Shown here piece after piece: positions 51,568 to 59,876 of a DNA stretch of 64,000 bases. This DNA is from an uncultured Clostridia bacterium (GTDB lineage Bacteria; Bacillota; Clostridia; Oscillospirales; Acutalibacteraceae). Below the pieces are notes generated by a model that searched no databases, was not told where the DNA came from, and worked only from the letters and a program-made list of their open reading frames with translations. The stretch's first letter is position 1; every line of letters starts with the position of its first letter. The stretch spans positions 1-64,000 of the forward strand of contig CALAUI010000025.1 of assembly GCA_937892115.1 (NCBI GenBank). The letters are read 5' to 3'. A program made the position numbers and the translations under genes.

Positions 51568-53637
51568 TCAAAGTGAAATTGCCGCTTCGTATGCCGTGGA
51601 GGTGGCGTTTGCAATTCTGCCGACTTTTGAATTATCTCCTATCACAAGCGTCTTTATGCCGGCTTTCTTAACCTCGTCCGCGAGGTCACGGTTACTGCCG
51701 GAGCCGAGGGCAAGCACTACCTTGCTGACATAGTAGTTTTTCCTTGCATTGGTCTTTACATTGACGGTTACGATTCTGTCGGCGTATATTTCGGAAAGCT
51801 TTTCGCCCGTACTGATAACCGTACCCTTTTCTTTCAGACGCGGCAAAACGTCGTCAAGATGCTGCATCCACGTACCGGGAGCGACCGTATCTGCCATCTC
51901 AATGATTACGGTCTTGCATCCCTTTTCGTTGAGATATTCCGCTGTTTCAAGGCCCGTCATACCTGAGCCGATAACGGCGACACTTTCGTTTTCAATGGGC
52001 TTTTTGCCCGAAAGAACATCCTCAAACGTATACAGGTCATCATATTTATATTCTCCGCCGAAATAGGGGATAACGGGTTTACTGCCCATGGCACAGATGA
52101 CCGCGTAGGGATTATATGACTTGACGGTTTCGCTTGTTGCGGGAGTTGAAAGTACGATTTCCACTCCGTTTTCCCTGCAAAGCTTTTCCATATCTTCAAT
52201 AAACCAGGCGATTTTTTCCTTGTGAGGAGGTGCGGATGCGAGATTGAGCTGACCGCCGGGCTTGTCGGATTTTTCAAGAAGTGTTACGCTGAAGCCGCGC
52301 AGAGCAAGTATATAAGCAGCGGTCAGACCTGCGGGACCCGCACCGCATACAACTACCTTTCTGCCGTTTCCGTTTTTTACGAGCTCTTTCTTTTCGTTTC
52401 CGACGAAGGGATTGACGGCACATTCACCGTGACCGCCGATATAGGCGTTATTCTGCATAGATTCGATACAGTTGAGACAGCAGATACAGCGGCGTATCGT
52501 TTCGCCTCTCTCTGCCTTGCCTGCCCAGTCGGGGTCTGCTATATGAGGTCTGCCGAGAGATACGAAATCCTGGTAACCCTCTTCAATCTGCTGCTTTGCC
52601 TGCTCAGGTGAGCGGATGAGATTTGCGGCTATGACGGGAATGCTTACGGCATCCTTGACAGCTTTTGCCATATATTTTCTCCAGCCCGGCTCAAATGATA
52701 CGGGCTCAAGCCAGTAATTGAAGGTATCATATCCCGCACTTGAAACGTCAATGGCATCAACACCGAGGGCTTCAAGTGCCTTCGCTATCCTGACACCTTC
52801 TTCAAGAGCATAGCCCTTGTCGGGCTTGCCGATGAATTTATAGCATTCGTCAACGGTGAGACGAACGATGAGGGGGAAATCCTTGCCGCATTTTTCACGG
52901 ATTCCGTTGATGATATTCGTAATGAAACGCATGCGGTTTTCAAATGAGCCGCCGTATTCGTCGGTACGCTGATTCGTTACGGGGCTGAAGAACTGCTGAA
53001 GCAGGTAGCCGTGTGATGCGTGAAGCTCAACGCCGTCACAGCCCGCTTTTTTTACTCTGACCGCACCGTTGATGAAATCCTGCTCAAGCTCTTTTATTTC
53101 TTCATAACGCAGTGCTCTTACCCTGCCGCCTGCAAAATATGCGGGGTCGCATTTTGAGGGAGCGACGGAGGAGGGAACGATATCGTTTTTGAGCAGAGTG
53201 GGGCCGACCGCGGGAGTGAGCTTATAAAGAAGCTTGCCGTATGCACCCTTTGTCAGCTTTTCCGCTTTTATTGAAAGGGGAACGGTACCTACAAGCAGGC
53301 CTACGTTTTGTCTGCCGGGATGATGAAGCTGAACAAAAAGCTTTGCACCGTGTTTATGAATACGGTCTGCAAGCTCCGAAAGGGGCTTGATATGTGCATC
53401 CGAGCTTACGGAAAGCTGTGCAAAGGCGGCGGCACCTGTCTTATCGTTAACTCTTGTGATTTCGGTGATTATGAGACCCGTTCCGCCCTTGGCGCGTTCC
53501 TCATAATAGTCCATCATCTTTTCCGTGGGTGTGCCGTCAAATCTGCCGAAGCCCATAAGCATGGGAGCCATGACGATTCTGTTTTTTATTTCGCAGTTAC
53601 CTATTTTCATAGGTGTAAAAAGTATATTATTACTCAT
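51568..53637 (-). CDS. Old Yellow Enzyme-type NADH:flavin oxidoreductase
   Basis: 689 aa from the ATG at 53637 (upstream codons run into the SDR gene). FMN barrel (LFTPMKIGNCEIKNRIVMAP, HHPGRQN, SHGYLLQQFFSP), Fe-S cluster (CICCLNC then a late Cys), FAD motif VCGAGPAGLTAAY and NAD motif VIGSGMTGLETAEY. Related to the 7176-9152 protein but clearly diverged. Overlaps the SDR gene by 8 nt, so the two are coupled. Substrate unknown; bile-acid or enoate reduction is possible but unproven. Confidence 0.88.
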   Translation of the reverse strand: MSNNILFTPMKIGNCEIKNRIVMAPMLMGFGRFDGTPTEKMMDYYEERAKGGTGLIITEITRVNDKTGAAAFAQLSVSSDAHIKPLSELADRIHKHGAKLFVQLHHPGRQNVGLLVGTVPLSIKAEKLTKGAYGKLLYKLTPAVGPTLLKNDIVPSSVAPSKCDPAYFAGGRVRALRYEEIKELEQDFINGAVRVKKAGCDGVELHASHGYLLQQFFSPVTNQRTDEYGGSFENRMRFITNIINGIREKCGKDFPLIVRLTVDECYKFIGKPDKGYALEEGVRIAKALEALGVDAIDVSSAGYDTFNYWLEPVSFEPGWRKYMAKAVKDAVSIPVIAANLIRSPEQAKQQIEEGYQDFVSLGRPHIADPDWAGKAERGETIRRCICCLNCIESMQNNAYIGGHGECAVNPFVGNEKKELVKNGNGRKVVVCGAGPAGLTAAYILALRGFSVTLLEKSDKPGGQLNLASAPPHKEKIAWFIEDMEKLCRENGVEIVLSTPATSETVKSYNPYAVICAMGSKPVIPYFGGEYKYDDLYTFEDVLSGKKPIENESVAVIGSGMTGLETAEYLNEKGCKTVIIEMADTVAPGTWMQHLDDVLPRLKEKGTVISTGEKLSEIYADRIVTVNVKTNARKNYYVSKVVLALGSGSNRDLADEVKKAGIKTLVIGDNSKVGRIANATSTAYEAAISL

Positions 53638-54430
53638 TCCATTTCTTCCCCGTTCCGTTTTTGATATTTTCTTTATATTCCTTGAATTTCTTCTTTTCAA
53701 GAGCCCAGTAAACGGTCCTTACGGGAGGACATACGCCCATAAGAAGCTTTGAAAGACCGAAGAGAACGCAGGGACTTACCTTGTCCTTTCCGCTCTCGAT
53801 TCCCTCGACCATCTTTTTTGCAACGATGTCGGGCTCCTGAACGGGGAAGGGCTTTCTGAACTGAATGGGACTTGCCGTGGGAAAGAAATTCGTATTCGTT
53901 GCCACGGGATAGAGGCAGGTGAGCTGAACGTTATCCGGCTTTTCAAGGCGGATGCCCTGCTGGAAGCCGTGCATGGCAAATTTGGATGCGCTGTAAACCG
54001 TGAATCCGGGCATCGCCATTTCACCGATTGCGGAAACGGTAATGGCAAAAATGCCTTTTCTGCCGTCAAGATATTCAACGTATTTCTGATATGAATAAAT
54101 GGGGGAGAATACGTTGGTTTCAAACATTGCCTGAACTCTGTCCCAGTCAACGTAATTCATTTCTTCGTAGTAGGGATAACCTGCATTTGCATAGAAAATG
54201 TCAATGAAGGGGAATATTTCCTCCGCCTTTTCAAAGACGGCGTCAACCGCCTCACGGGAGGAAACGTCCTTTTCCATGACCGTTACCTTAGCGGGGTCAA
54301 ATTTGACGAGATTGTCGGTCTTTTTGTCAACGCAGAGGATTTTGTTATTCCCCTTGACAAGAATTTTAAGTACCTCAAGCCCGATACCGCTGTTGGCACC
54401 GGTAAGAACAATGTTTTTTTCGCTTATCAT
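53630..54430 (-). CDS. Short-chain dehydrogenase/reductase
   Basis: 266 aa from the ATG at 54430 (GGAGGTCTGAC in front). Cofactor motif TGANSGIGLE, NAG-type YANAGYP, and catalytic Ser/Tyr-x3-Lys (SAIGEM, YSASKFA). The C-terminal 40 residues carry a basic, partly hydrophobic extension (TVYWALEKKKFKEYKENIK) that may bring it to the membrane. Couples with the flavoenzyme gene by overlap. Converts a hydroxyl to a ketone or the reverse. Confidence 0.88.
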   Translation of the reverse strand: MISEKNIVLTGANSGIGLEVLKILVKGNNKILCVDKKTDNLVKFDPAKVTVMEKDVSSREAVDAVFEKAEEIFPFIDIFYANAGYPYYEEMNYVDWDRVQAMFETNVFSPIYSYQKYVEYLDGRKGIFAITVSAIGEMAMPGFTVYSASKFAMHGFQQGIRLEKPDNVQLTCLYPVATNTNFFPTASPIQFRKPFPVQEPDIVAKKMVEGIESGKDKVSPCVLFGLSKLLMGVCPPVRTVYWALEKKKFKEYKENIKNGTGKKWNE

Positions 54431-54546
54431 GTCAGACCTCCGTGTTTTTTTCTTATTATAACAAAAACCCCGACACATTTTCAATATGGAAAAATATTTG
54501 TATTAGAAAAGTGTTAAAAACGGCAAAAATACGGTTCTGAAATGTA

Positions 54547-54603
54547 AAAAAATAACACCTCAACAATCAACGAAAAATCGTTAATTATCAAGGCATTAGA
54601 GGT
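54547..54603 (-). terminator. Terminator after tRNA-Leu(CAG)
   Basis: Two nested stems (CCTC/GAGG outer; AATTAACGA/TCGTTGATT inner) followed on the minus strand by TTATTTTTTTA. Confidence 0.6.
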
Positions 54604-54604
54604 T

Positions 54605-54691
54605 TGGTGCGGGTAACAGGACTTGAACCTGCACAGTCTTGCAACCATTAGAACCTGAATCTAACGCGTCTGCCAATTCCGCCATACCCGC
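54605..54691 (-). tRNA. tRNA-Leu (anticodon CAG)
   Basis: 87 nt including encoded CCA. Acceptor GCGGGTA pairs with TACCCGC, D arm GGCGGAATTGGCAGACGC, anticodon loop TTCAGGT in stem TTAGA/TCTAA, long variable arm (class II) and T arm GCAGGTTCAAGTCCTGT. Confidence 0.93.
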
Positions 54692-54700
54692 TTGTATTAA

Positions 54701-54727
54701 AAAGGGGACTCCTCGTGGAATCCCCCT
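54701..54727 (-). terminator. Hairpin between the two tRNA genes
   Basis: On the minus strand GGGGGATTCC and GGAGTCCCC pair around ACGA, followed by TTTTTAA. It could end or process the transcript of the upstream tRNA-Leu(GAG). Confidence 0.6.
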
Positions 54728-54730
54728 TCA

Positions 54731-54815
54731 TGGTGCGAGAGACGGGACTTGAACCCGTACGTACTGCTACACACGCCCCTCAAACGTGCGCGTCTGCCTA
54801 TTCCGCCACTCTCGC
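54731..54815 (-). tRNA. tRNA-Leu (anticodon GAG)
   Basis: 85 nt including encoded CCA. Acceptor GCGAGAG/CTCTCGC, D arm GGCGGAATAGGCAGACGC, anticodon stem CACGT/GCGTG with loop TTGAGGG, long variable arm and T arm ACGGGTTCAAGTCCCGT. Upstream of the other leucine tRNA on the same strand. Confidence 0.93.
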
Positions 54816-54941
54816 GTACCTCGTTCACTTGGAACGTGTATGATTATATCAAAGAGATATGCTGTTGTCAAGAACTTTTTTGAATTTTTTCCCTTATTTT
54901 ATTTTATAAGAAAAGCGGTCGGAAAACCGACCGCCTGTCTG

Positions 54942-56873
54942 TCAAATGAAGAAATCAAGGAATCCTTTTGAGCCGAAGACTTTTACGTTGAAATCATTGA
55001 GTCCGTCGGTGAATTTTTCAAATCCCTTTTCAAATCCGCTCTGTTCTGCGGGAGCACTCTGAAGACCGAGGTCAACGAGCATGCTGCGGAATTCGTCTAT
55101 CAGCTTGTTATCTTCCTCGTAATTGTTTTCGGTGCATTTGAGCATTGCCTTAACGTCGTCGTAAAGCTTCTGCTGATCATCCGTAAGTGTCTTGCCTTCT
55201 TTGAGGTATGCCTCAAGCTGAGGAATATAATCTCTCGTCAGAGAGGAAACGTTCCTTGCACCGTTGAACTGAGGATAGTAGAAATCGTCCTCTTCGGGGT
55301 TATCGCAGTCCGCAACCGTCTTAATGTTGCCGAGAGCAAGCTCGATTGCCAGAGAAATTGCCGTGTTGTTATATTCAAGCTCGTGCTTCTGACCGTAGAA
55401 GTACCAGCAGGAATCCTTATAGTACGCGGTGGAAACGTCAATGGATTTATCGGGAGAAAGCTCTCTGCCCTCGGTATCGGTGAACTGCTGATTGTATGCA
55501 ACGCAGGACGTACCGGGTGCGGTGGATGAAATGTTGATGATTTCGTCGCTGTTTGTTCTTTCGGCGTGATACATGAAGCCGAATACGTTATAATCGGGCG
55601 TAATTGCACCGTAGGGAAGGCCGTAGCCGCTTATGAATGAGAAGGTGATACCCTGTGCCTCCAAAGCCGCAAAACGGTCTTTGAGCGAAGACTGTGCCTC
55701 ATAGTAGGCGTCTGTTTCCTTAAGCACTACTTCGGATTTGATGTAATTGCGGATTTCGGGATAATTGTCGCAGGGAACGAGTGCGGCGAGTGAGGGCGCG
55801 TCAAGTACGATATTTCTGACAAGGGAATCGACCGCCATGTCAATAAATCCTCTCAGCCCCTTCTTGGGGAAGATTCTGAGTACGGCGTTGACGACACTGC
55901 CCCAGGGCTTGCCTATCATTTCGGCAATGATGCCGTTGTAGAAAAGGTCGGGGGAGTTATCTGCGTATTTCTTGGTAATGAGGTCATAGATTACATCGCT
56001 TCCGAGCCAGCAGCCGACGATACTTACCACTCTTCTTACGTGGTTGTCGGCAGCTTCGGGATATTTTGCAAGGTATGCACTTACTACGGAAGCACCCATG
56101 CTCATGGGAATGAGTACAACGTCCTTTGCGCCGACCTTATTATCGGCAATGATGGTTTCGATAAAATCGTGAAGACCCTTTACATTCTGTGAGGTGTATG
56201 AGAATGCGCAGTAATTGTAGCAGTAAAGGTAATCTTCATAGTTTTCACCCAGCTTTTCTCTGCAGATATCTTCGCAGGGTATTGAACGGTAAAAGCGGTT
56301 CTTTGCTTCGGATTCGAATTTGCCGTCCTTCATGATGCCGGGATAGTCGGAAACGGGCATGGTATATCTGGGAGTGACTACCGCCTGATTGCACTTGCCG
56401 TTTTCGTCAACGAGATTGTATTTGAAAAGCTTGCGTACAAGAGTATCGCAGTCCTTCTGGCTGATTGTATTGACTCTTGTGAATGCGGAGAGCAAAAGAT
56501 TGAATACTATCTTGAGTGCCGCCCAGATTGCCTGAGGATCCTTGAGGTTGTCAAGAATGTTGCCGTTGAAAAGATTCCAGCGAACGTCATATTTTCCTTC
56601 GGCGATGAGGGGAGCATAGTTTTCATAATCCTGAAGAGTTCCGTTTTCAAAAGCGCCTTCTTCAAGATAGCTTTCGTCAAAGAGGTATGACCAGGACTGA
56701 CCGATGCCGGTAACGAAGACTATAAGACTGTTTTCGCCTTCCGCAAACGGACTTTCGGTACTGCCGAGAGTAACGGGAATTTCTTCCTGCACGGGCTCTT
56801 CGGCATAAGCGGGAATAATTGCCGCGGATAAAATCATTGTAAGACACAGTAAAAGAGATATTGCTTTTTTCAT
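54942..56873 (-). CDS. Secreted alpha/beta hydrolase, lipase-like
   Basis: 643 aa from the ATG at 56873 (GAGGAGGTT upstream; earlier in-frame codons lie in the promoter). Signal peptide to about residue 24. Hydrophobic strand IVFVTGIGQSW suggests the oxyanion loop. The candidate nucleophile is Ser258 in Pro256-Met-Ser-Met-Gly260, i.e. with Pro where GxSxG has Gly; the following ASVVSAYLAKYPEA and VSIVGCWLGSD resemble lecithin:cholesterol acyltransferase-like lipases. A predicted lid and a 130-residue helical C-terminus follow. Function uncertain. Confidence 0.7.
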   Translation of the reverse strand: MKKAISLLLCLTMILSAAIIPAYAEEPVQEEIPVTLGSTESPFAEGENSLIVFVTGIGQSWSYLFDESYLEEGAFENGTLQDYENYAPLIAEGKYDVRWNLFNGNILDNLKDPQAIWAALKIVFNLLLSAFTRVNTISQKDCDTLVRKLFKYNLVDENGKCNQAVVTPRYTMPVSDYPGIMKDGKFESEAKNRFYRSIPCEDICREKLGENYEDYLYCYNYCAFSYTSQNVKGLHDFIETIIADNKVGAKDVVLIPMSMGASVVSAYLAKYPEAADNHVRRVVSIVGCWLGSDVIYDLITKKYADNSPDLFYNGIIAEMIGKPWGSVVNAVLRIFPKKGLRGFIDMAVDSLVRNIVLDAPSLAALVPCDNYPEIRNYIKSEVVLKETDAYYEAQSSLKDRFAALEAQGITFSFISGYGLPYGAITPDYNVFGFMYHAERTNSDEIINISSTAPGTSCVAYNQQFTDTEGRELSPDKSIDVSTAYYKDSCWYFYGQKHELEYNNTAISLAIELALGNIKTVADCDNPEEDDFYYPQFNGARNVSSLTRDYIPQLEAYLKEGKTLTDDQQKLYDDVKAMLKCTENNYEEDNKLIDEFRSMLVDLGLQSAPAEQSGFEKGFEKFTDGLNDFNVKVFGSKGFLDFFI

Positions 56874-56902
56874 ATTCGTAACCTCCTCGTTTCTTATCCC
56901 AT

Positions 56903-56932
56903 ATAATACCACTTTACCACCGTGAAATGCAA
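56903..56932 (-). promoter_or_regulatory. Promoter of the 643-aa secreted hydrolase gene
   Basis: Minus strand TTGCAT (56927-56932), 18-nt spacer, TATTAT (56903-56908). Confidence 0.5.
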
Positions 56933-56958
56933 GTGCCTGAAAATAAAATAAAAAGTAT

Positions 56959-56986
56959 TTGATTTTATTTGAAACTATGTTATAAT
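56959..56986 (+). promoter_or_regulatory. Promoter of the VWA membrane protein gene
   Basis: TTGATT (56959-56964), 16-nt spacer, TATAAT (56981-56986). The leader is about 80 nt. Confidence 0.6.
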
Positions 56987-57040
56987 AAAAAAATGTTAAC
57001 AGGTATTAAACATTGCGGTTTTACCTTAATATTTTTTTCA

Positions 57041-57075
57041 GGGGGTGAAATCCGGTTTTTAACCGGAATTTTATG
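57041..57075 (+). promoter_or_regulatory. Ribosome site separated from the start codon by a hairpin
   Basis: GGGGGTG (57041-57047) is 25 nt before ATG (57073-57075). TCCGGTT (57051-57057) and AACCGGA (57061-67) fold into a 7-bp stem with a 3-nt loop; once folded, the remaining spacer is about 8 nt, a normal distance. Confidence 0.6.
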
Positions 57076-58671
57076 AAAAAATTTATTACTCTTTTAACTG
57101 CAATTGTAATGGTTATCTCTGTTGCATGCGTGCCGGTCGCTGCGGTTAATATCACTCTGGTTGACCTTACGAGTCTTCCCGTGATATCAACAAAGCTCAG
57201 CGCGGAGCCGGGTACGTACGACAATTTTGATGAATCAAAAGTAGTTGCTTATCTTGACGGCAATAAGCTGGTTAACGGCGTCATTGAAAAGCAGAATGAA
57301 TCCATTGAATGGATTCTTATGATTGATACGTCAAAATCCGTGTCGGAAGAATATTTCAAGGCAGAGATAAATGCGGTTATTTCGGTACTTGAAGGGCTCA
57401 GAGATTCCGATACCCTGCGTCTTTATACTTTTGAGGAATCCACAAGGATGATTCTCAACGGTAAAGAAACCAAAGAGGATGCGCAGAGCAGGATCAAGCA
57501 GATTGTCTGCGAAGGTCAGGATACCAGATTCTACTATGCGATTGATAAGCTTGTAAGCTTTGCAGAGGGAAGTAAATCTTCCGTTTGCGTTCCCGTTATT
57601 TTCTCGGACGGCGTTGAAACCATTAAGCCCGAGGACAGGAGCAAGACGATTGAATCTCTCAAGTATGCGAATGCTCCCGTTTACGGTTATTATCCCGATT
57701 TGCTTGAAAAGATGGACGGCGGTAAGGAAAAAATCGCTTCCTTCAAGGAAATAATCAAGGCAACAGGCGGCGAAACCAAGTCCTTCAATATCAAGAATGC
57801 GTCCAAGACCCTTGCATCCTTCAACAGCAACGATACCTGGAGTCTTACGTTTACTTCTACAAAAGAAATTCCCAAAGGCGACCACACCCTTTCAATTGAT
57901 ATGGGTGACGGCAACAAGATAGAAAAGGTAGTTCAGTTTGACGAAGCGTGGGAAGGCGATAAGGAAGCCCCCTCGGTCAAGTCAATCATCACCGACCTTG
58001 AAGAGAATACCGTTACCGTTGAATTCAGCGAAGTAGTAAAGAACTGGGATGACAAATCGCTTTACAGCTTCTCCGTAGCGGATAAGGATGAAGAACCTCC
58101 CAAGATTGTTGATATCGGCAGAATTTCGGATCAGACCGTTCTTCTTACCATGGATACTCTTGATAAATCCGGTATTGAGATAAAGGTCAGCGGATATATG
58201 GATGCCGCAGACAATAAGGGCGCGGAGGCAACCAAGACCCTTTCAATCAACCAGAATGTAGTCAAGATTCTTACTACCGCAGGTATAGGCGTTGCTTTGC
58301 TGGCAGTTGCGGCTTTCGTGATAGTCTCCGTTCTTACAAAGAAAAAGAAACAGAAGGCGGCACTTGAAAGCGGTCAGATTCAGGCAGCTTACAAGAACGG
58401 TAAGAGAATCGAGCCCAAGCAGAAGCAGAAGGGCTCCAAAAATAAAAAGCCCGTAATGAAGTTTGAGATTCCCGATGACGATGATGACGATTACAGGAAA
58501 CCGGGCAAGACCAAAGCTCCCAGGGAAGAAAAGATAAAGGAAACTCCCGAAGAGAGAGAAGCGAGAATAGCCGCAGAAAAGGAACAGAAAAAGAAGGAAG
58601 AAAAAATCAAGCAGGAAGCGGCAAAATTCCAGTTCTACTTTGAAGAGAAGTTCCACATGGATGACGATTAA
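57073..58671 (+). CDS. Secreted/membrane von Willebrand factor A domain protein
   Basis: 532 aa. Signal peptide (to about residue 24), VWA domain (about 78-270) with the MIDAS motif Asp85-Thr-Ser87-Lys-Ser89, a beta-sandwich (about 290-395), one transmembrane helix (about 398-420) and a 110-residue highly charged cytoplasmic tail that is rich in Lys/Glu and ends in a likely coiled coil. VWA domains bind proteins through a metal ion. With a large tail inside the cell, the protein may link an external ligand to an internal process (inference). Confidence 0.8.
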   Translation: MKKFITLLTAIVMVISVACVPVAAVNITLVDLTSLPVISTKLSAEPGTYDNFDESKVVAYLDGNKLVNGVIEKQNESIEWILMIDTSKSVSEEYFKAEINAVISVLEGLRDSDTLRLYTFEESTRMILNGKETKEDAQSRIKQIVCEGQDTRFYYAIDKLVSFAEGSKSSVCVPVIFSDGVETIKPEDRSKTIESLKYANAPVYGYYPDLLEKMDGGKEKIASFKEIIKATGGETKSFNIKNASKTLASFNSNDTWSLTFTSTKEIPKGDHTLSIDMGDGNKIEKVVQFDEAWEGDKEAPSVKSIITDLEENTVTVEFSEVVKNWDDKSLYSFSVADKDEEPPKIVDIGRISDQTVLLTMDTLDKSGIEIKVSGYMDAADNKGAEATKTLSINQNVVKILTTAGIGVALLAVAAFVIVSVLTKKKKQKAALESGQIQAAYKNGKRIEPKQKQKGSKNKKPVMKFEIPDDDDDDYRKPGKTKAPREEKIKETPEEREARIAAEKEQKKKEEKIKQEAAKFQFYFEEKFHMDDD

Positions 58672-58681
58672 AATGAATTTA

Positions 58682-58713
58682 AGCAGGTGCTGACGGGTAC
58701 CTGCTTTCTTTTT
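58682..58713 (+). terminator. Terminator after the VWA gene
   Basis: AGCAGGT (58682-58688) pairs with ACCTGCT (58699-58705), followed by TTCTTTTT. Confidence 0.75.
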
Positions 58714-58721
58714 GTTCAAAA

Positions 58722-58750
58722 TAAAAAATCAGCAGGTGCAAACCTGCTGA
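58722..58750 (-). terminator. Terminator of the zinc-finger gene
   Basis: TCAGCAGGT (58729-58737) and ACCTGCTGA (58742-58750) form a 9-bp stem with a GCAA loop; the minus strand continues TTTTTTATTTT. It shares its AGCAGGT/ACCTGCT arms with the adjacent plus-strand terminator. Confidence 0.8.
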
Positions 58751-58757
58751 CGTTTAT

Positions 58758-58816
58758 TGTGAATAATGACACTCCGTTACATTATTCTGTCGACTCTGCT
58801 TAAGTGATAACACTCC
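58758..58816 (+). repeat. Left flank of nested inverted repeats around the zinc-finger gene
   Basis: Contains TGTGA-x5-TGACACTCCG (58758-58776) and a 31-nt unit from TCTGTCG to GTGATAACACTCC (58786-58816). Both recur in inverted orientation at 59795-59876. A related 13-mer GTGATCACGCTCC lies at 58826-58838. Confidence 0.65.
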
Positions 58817-58853
58817 AAAAATAGCGTGATCACGCTCCGGCATAATCATAAGA

Positions 58854-59633
58854 TTATGCCTTCTTCTTGGAGCTTACTACATAGGCTGCTGCAGCCGCAG
58901 CTGTGATAACAGCAAATGCTGCTATTCCGGCAGTTGCGGAACCGGTATCTACAGGAGCTTCTGTCTCAGTAGCGGGCACGGTTTCAACAAAACTTGCATA
59001 GAAGTCTTTAATCTTCTGTTTTACAGCTTTAATAAACTCTCTGATACCGGCGATAATGCCGTTGTCAAGTCCGAGACCGTCGAGAGCAGAATCAAGTCTG
59101 TCTGCGGCACCGGCTACGTTCTCAGCATCTTTGACGGAAGTGATTCCGTTCATAATGAGATTATAGAGATCGTAGAAGAGGTCTGTAAGAACCTGTAAAA
59201 CACCACTTGCCTGAAGATATGAGAAAAACTTATCCATAAGTTCGGGGAGTGTTAAATTAACATACTGAGTCCAACGGTAGTCAGTATTGTTGAAGTGTGT
59301 AGCTACATGGGTGTTATAAGCGTCCTGATTATAGAACTTAGCTCCGCATGTGGCGCATACGAAATCACCTTTTTCAAGGTGCTGCTTAAGGCAGGATACG
59401 TATGACTGAGGATCTTCATATTTCTTTCCGCAGGTCTGGCATACAAAGTAACCTTCGGCATCTCTGTGGCTGTCAAGGCACTTATTGTATGATTCCATAC
59501 CGCTTGAGGTGTTAACATAATACTTGCCGCAGATGGGGCAGGTAAGTACGTTTACAACTTCCTCAGCGAAAGCAATTGAAGAAACTGAAAGTGCAAGTAC
59601 CAATGCTAATATAACTGCAATTAACTTCTTCAT
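58854..59633 (-). CDS. Secreted protein with three tandem C2H2-type zinc fingers
   Basis: 259 aa from the ATG at 59633 (GAAGGGA about 10 nt upstream; the ATG 9 nt earlier is too close). Signal peptide to about residue 24. Three fingers follow: Cys32, Cys35, Cys52, His56; Cys65, Cys68, Cys81, His85; and Cys93, Cys96, His109, His113. The last is a textbook C-x2-C-x3-F-x8-H-x3-H finger. Then an amphipathic helical region (120-215), a Thr/Glu linker, a hydrophobic segment (about 232-253) and a Lys tail: a C-terminal membrane anchor. In bacteria such fingers outside the cell cannot be transcription factors; they may be zinc-stabilised binding modules. Function unknown. Confidence 0.8.
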   Translation of the reverse strand: MKKLIAVILALVLALSVSSIAFAEEVVNVLTCPICGKYYVNTSSGMESYNKCLDSHRDAEGYFVCQTCGKKYEDPQSYVSCLKQHLEKGDFVCATCGAKFYNQDAYNTHVATHFNNTDYRWTQYVNLTLPELMDKFFSYLQASGVLQVLTDLFYDLYNLIMNGITSVKDAENVAGAADRLDSALDGLGLDNGIIAGIREFIKAVKQKIKDFYASFVETVPATETEAPVDTGSATAGIAAFAVITAAAAAAYVVSSKKKA

Positions 59634-59691
59634 AGTAATCATTTCCCTTCGGTAAATCCTGGTATAGGGTTTCTTTCAGATATCGATATCA

Positions 59692-59729
59692 GAAAAAAAG
59701 TTTGTTTGTCCGACCAGCTATCGTCGGAC
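59692..59729 (-). other. Hairpin with T-run in the zinc-finger gene leader
   Basis: On the minus strand GTCCGAC and GTCGGAC (59708-59729) form a 7-bp stem with an 8-nt loop, followed after 8 nt by seven T. It is 60 nt upstream of the start codon and could act as an attenuator. A GATATCGATATC palindrome follows (59679-59690). Confidence 0.45.
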
Positions 59730-59794
59730 GGTGTGAGCAAAAAATTACAAAATTATCTTCCGGATAAATTGTAAAGTTGTTGTGTGCCGGAAAA

Positions 59795-59876
59795 GGAGCG
59801 TTATCACTTAAGCAAAACCGACAGAAAATGATTTATATTAAATTTTTGGGAAGGGTCGGAGTGTCGTCACCTCACA
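59795..59876 (-). repeat. Right flank of nested inverted repeats around the zinc-finger gene
   Basis: On the minus strand a 31-nt unit TCTGTCG...GTGATAACGCTCC (59795-59825) matches 27 of 31 bases of the left flank, and TGTGAGGTGACGACACTCCG (59857-59876) matches the outer left unit. The rest of 59877-60099 is AT-rich with no gene that I can support; the antisense of this region holds no clear promoter for the zinc-finger gene. Confidence 0.65.

Noticed and set aside
7176..54430. Bile-acid 7-dehydroxylation (bai) operon, from two flavoenzymes and an SDR
   Set aside because: The two loci are 42 kb apart and no BaiE, BaiF, BaiG or BaiB-type gene is present. Generic Old Yellow Enzymes give the same motifs.
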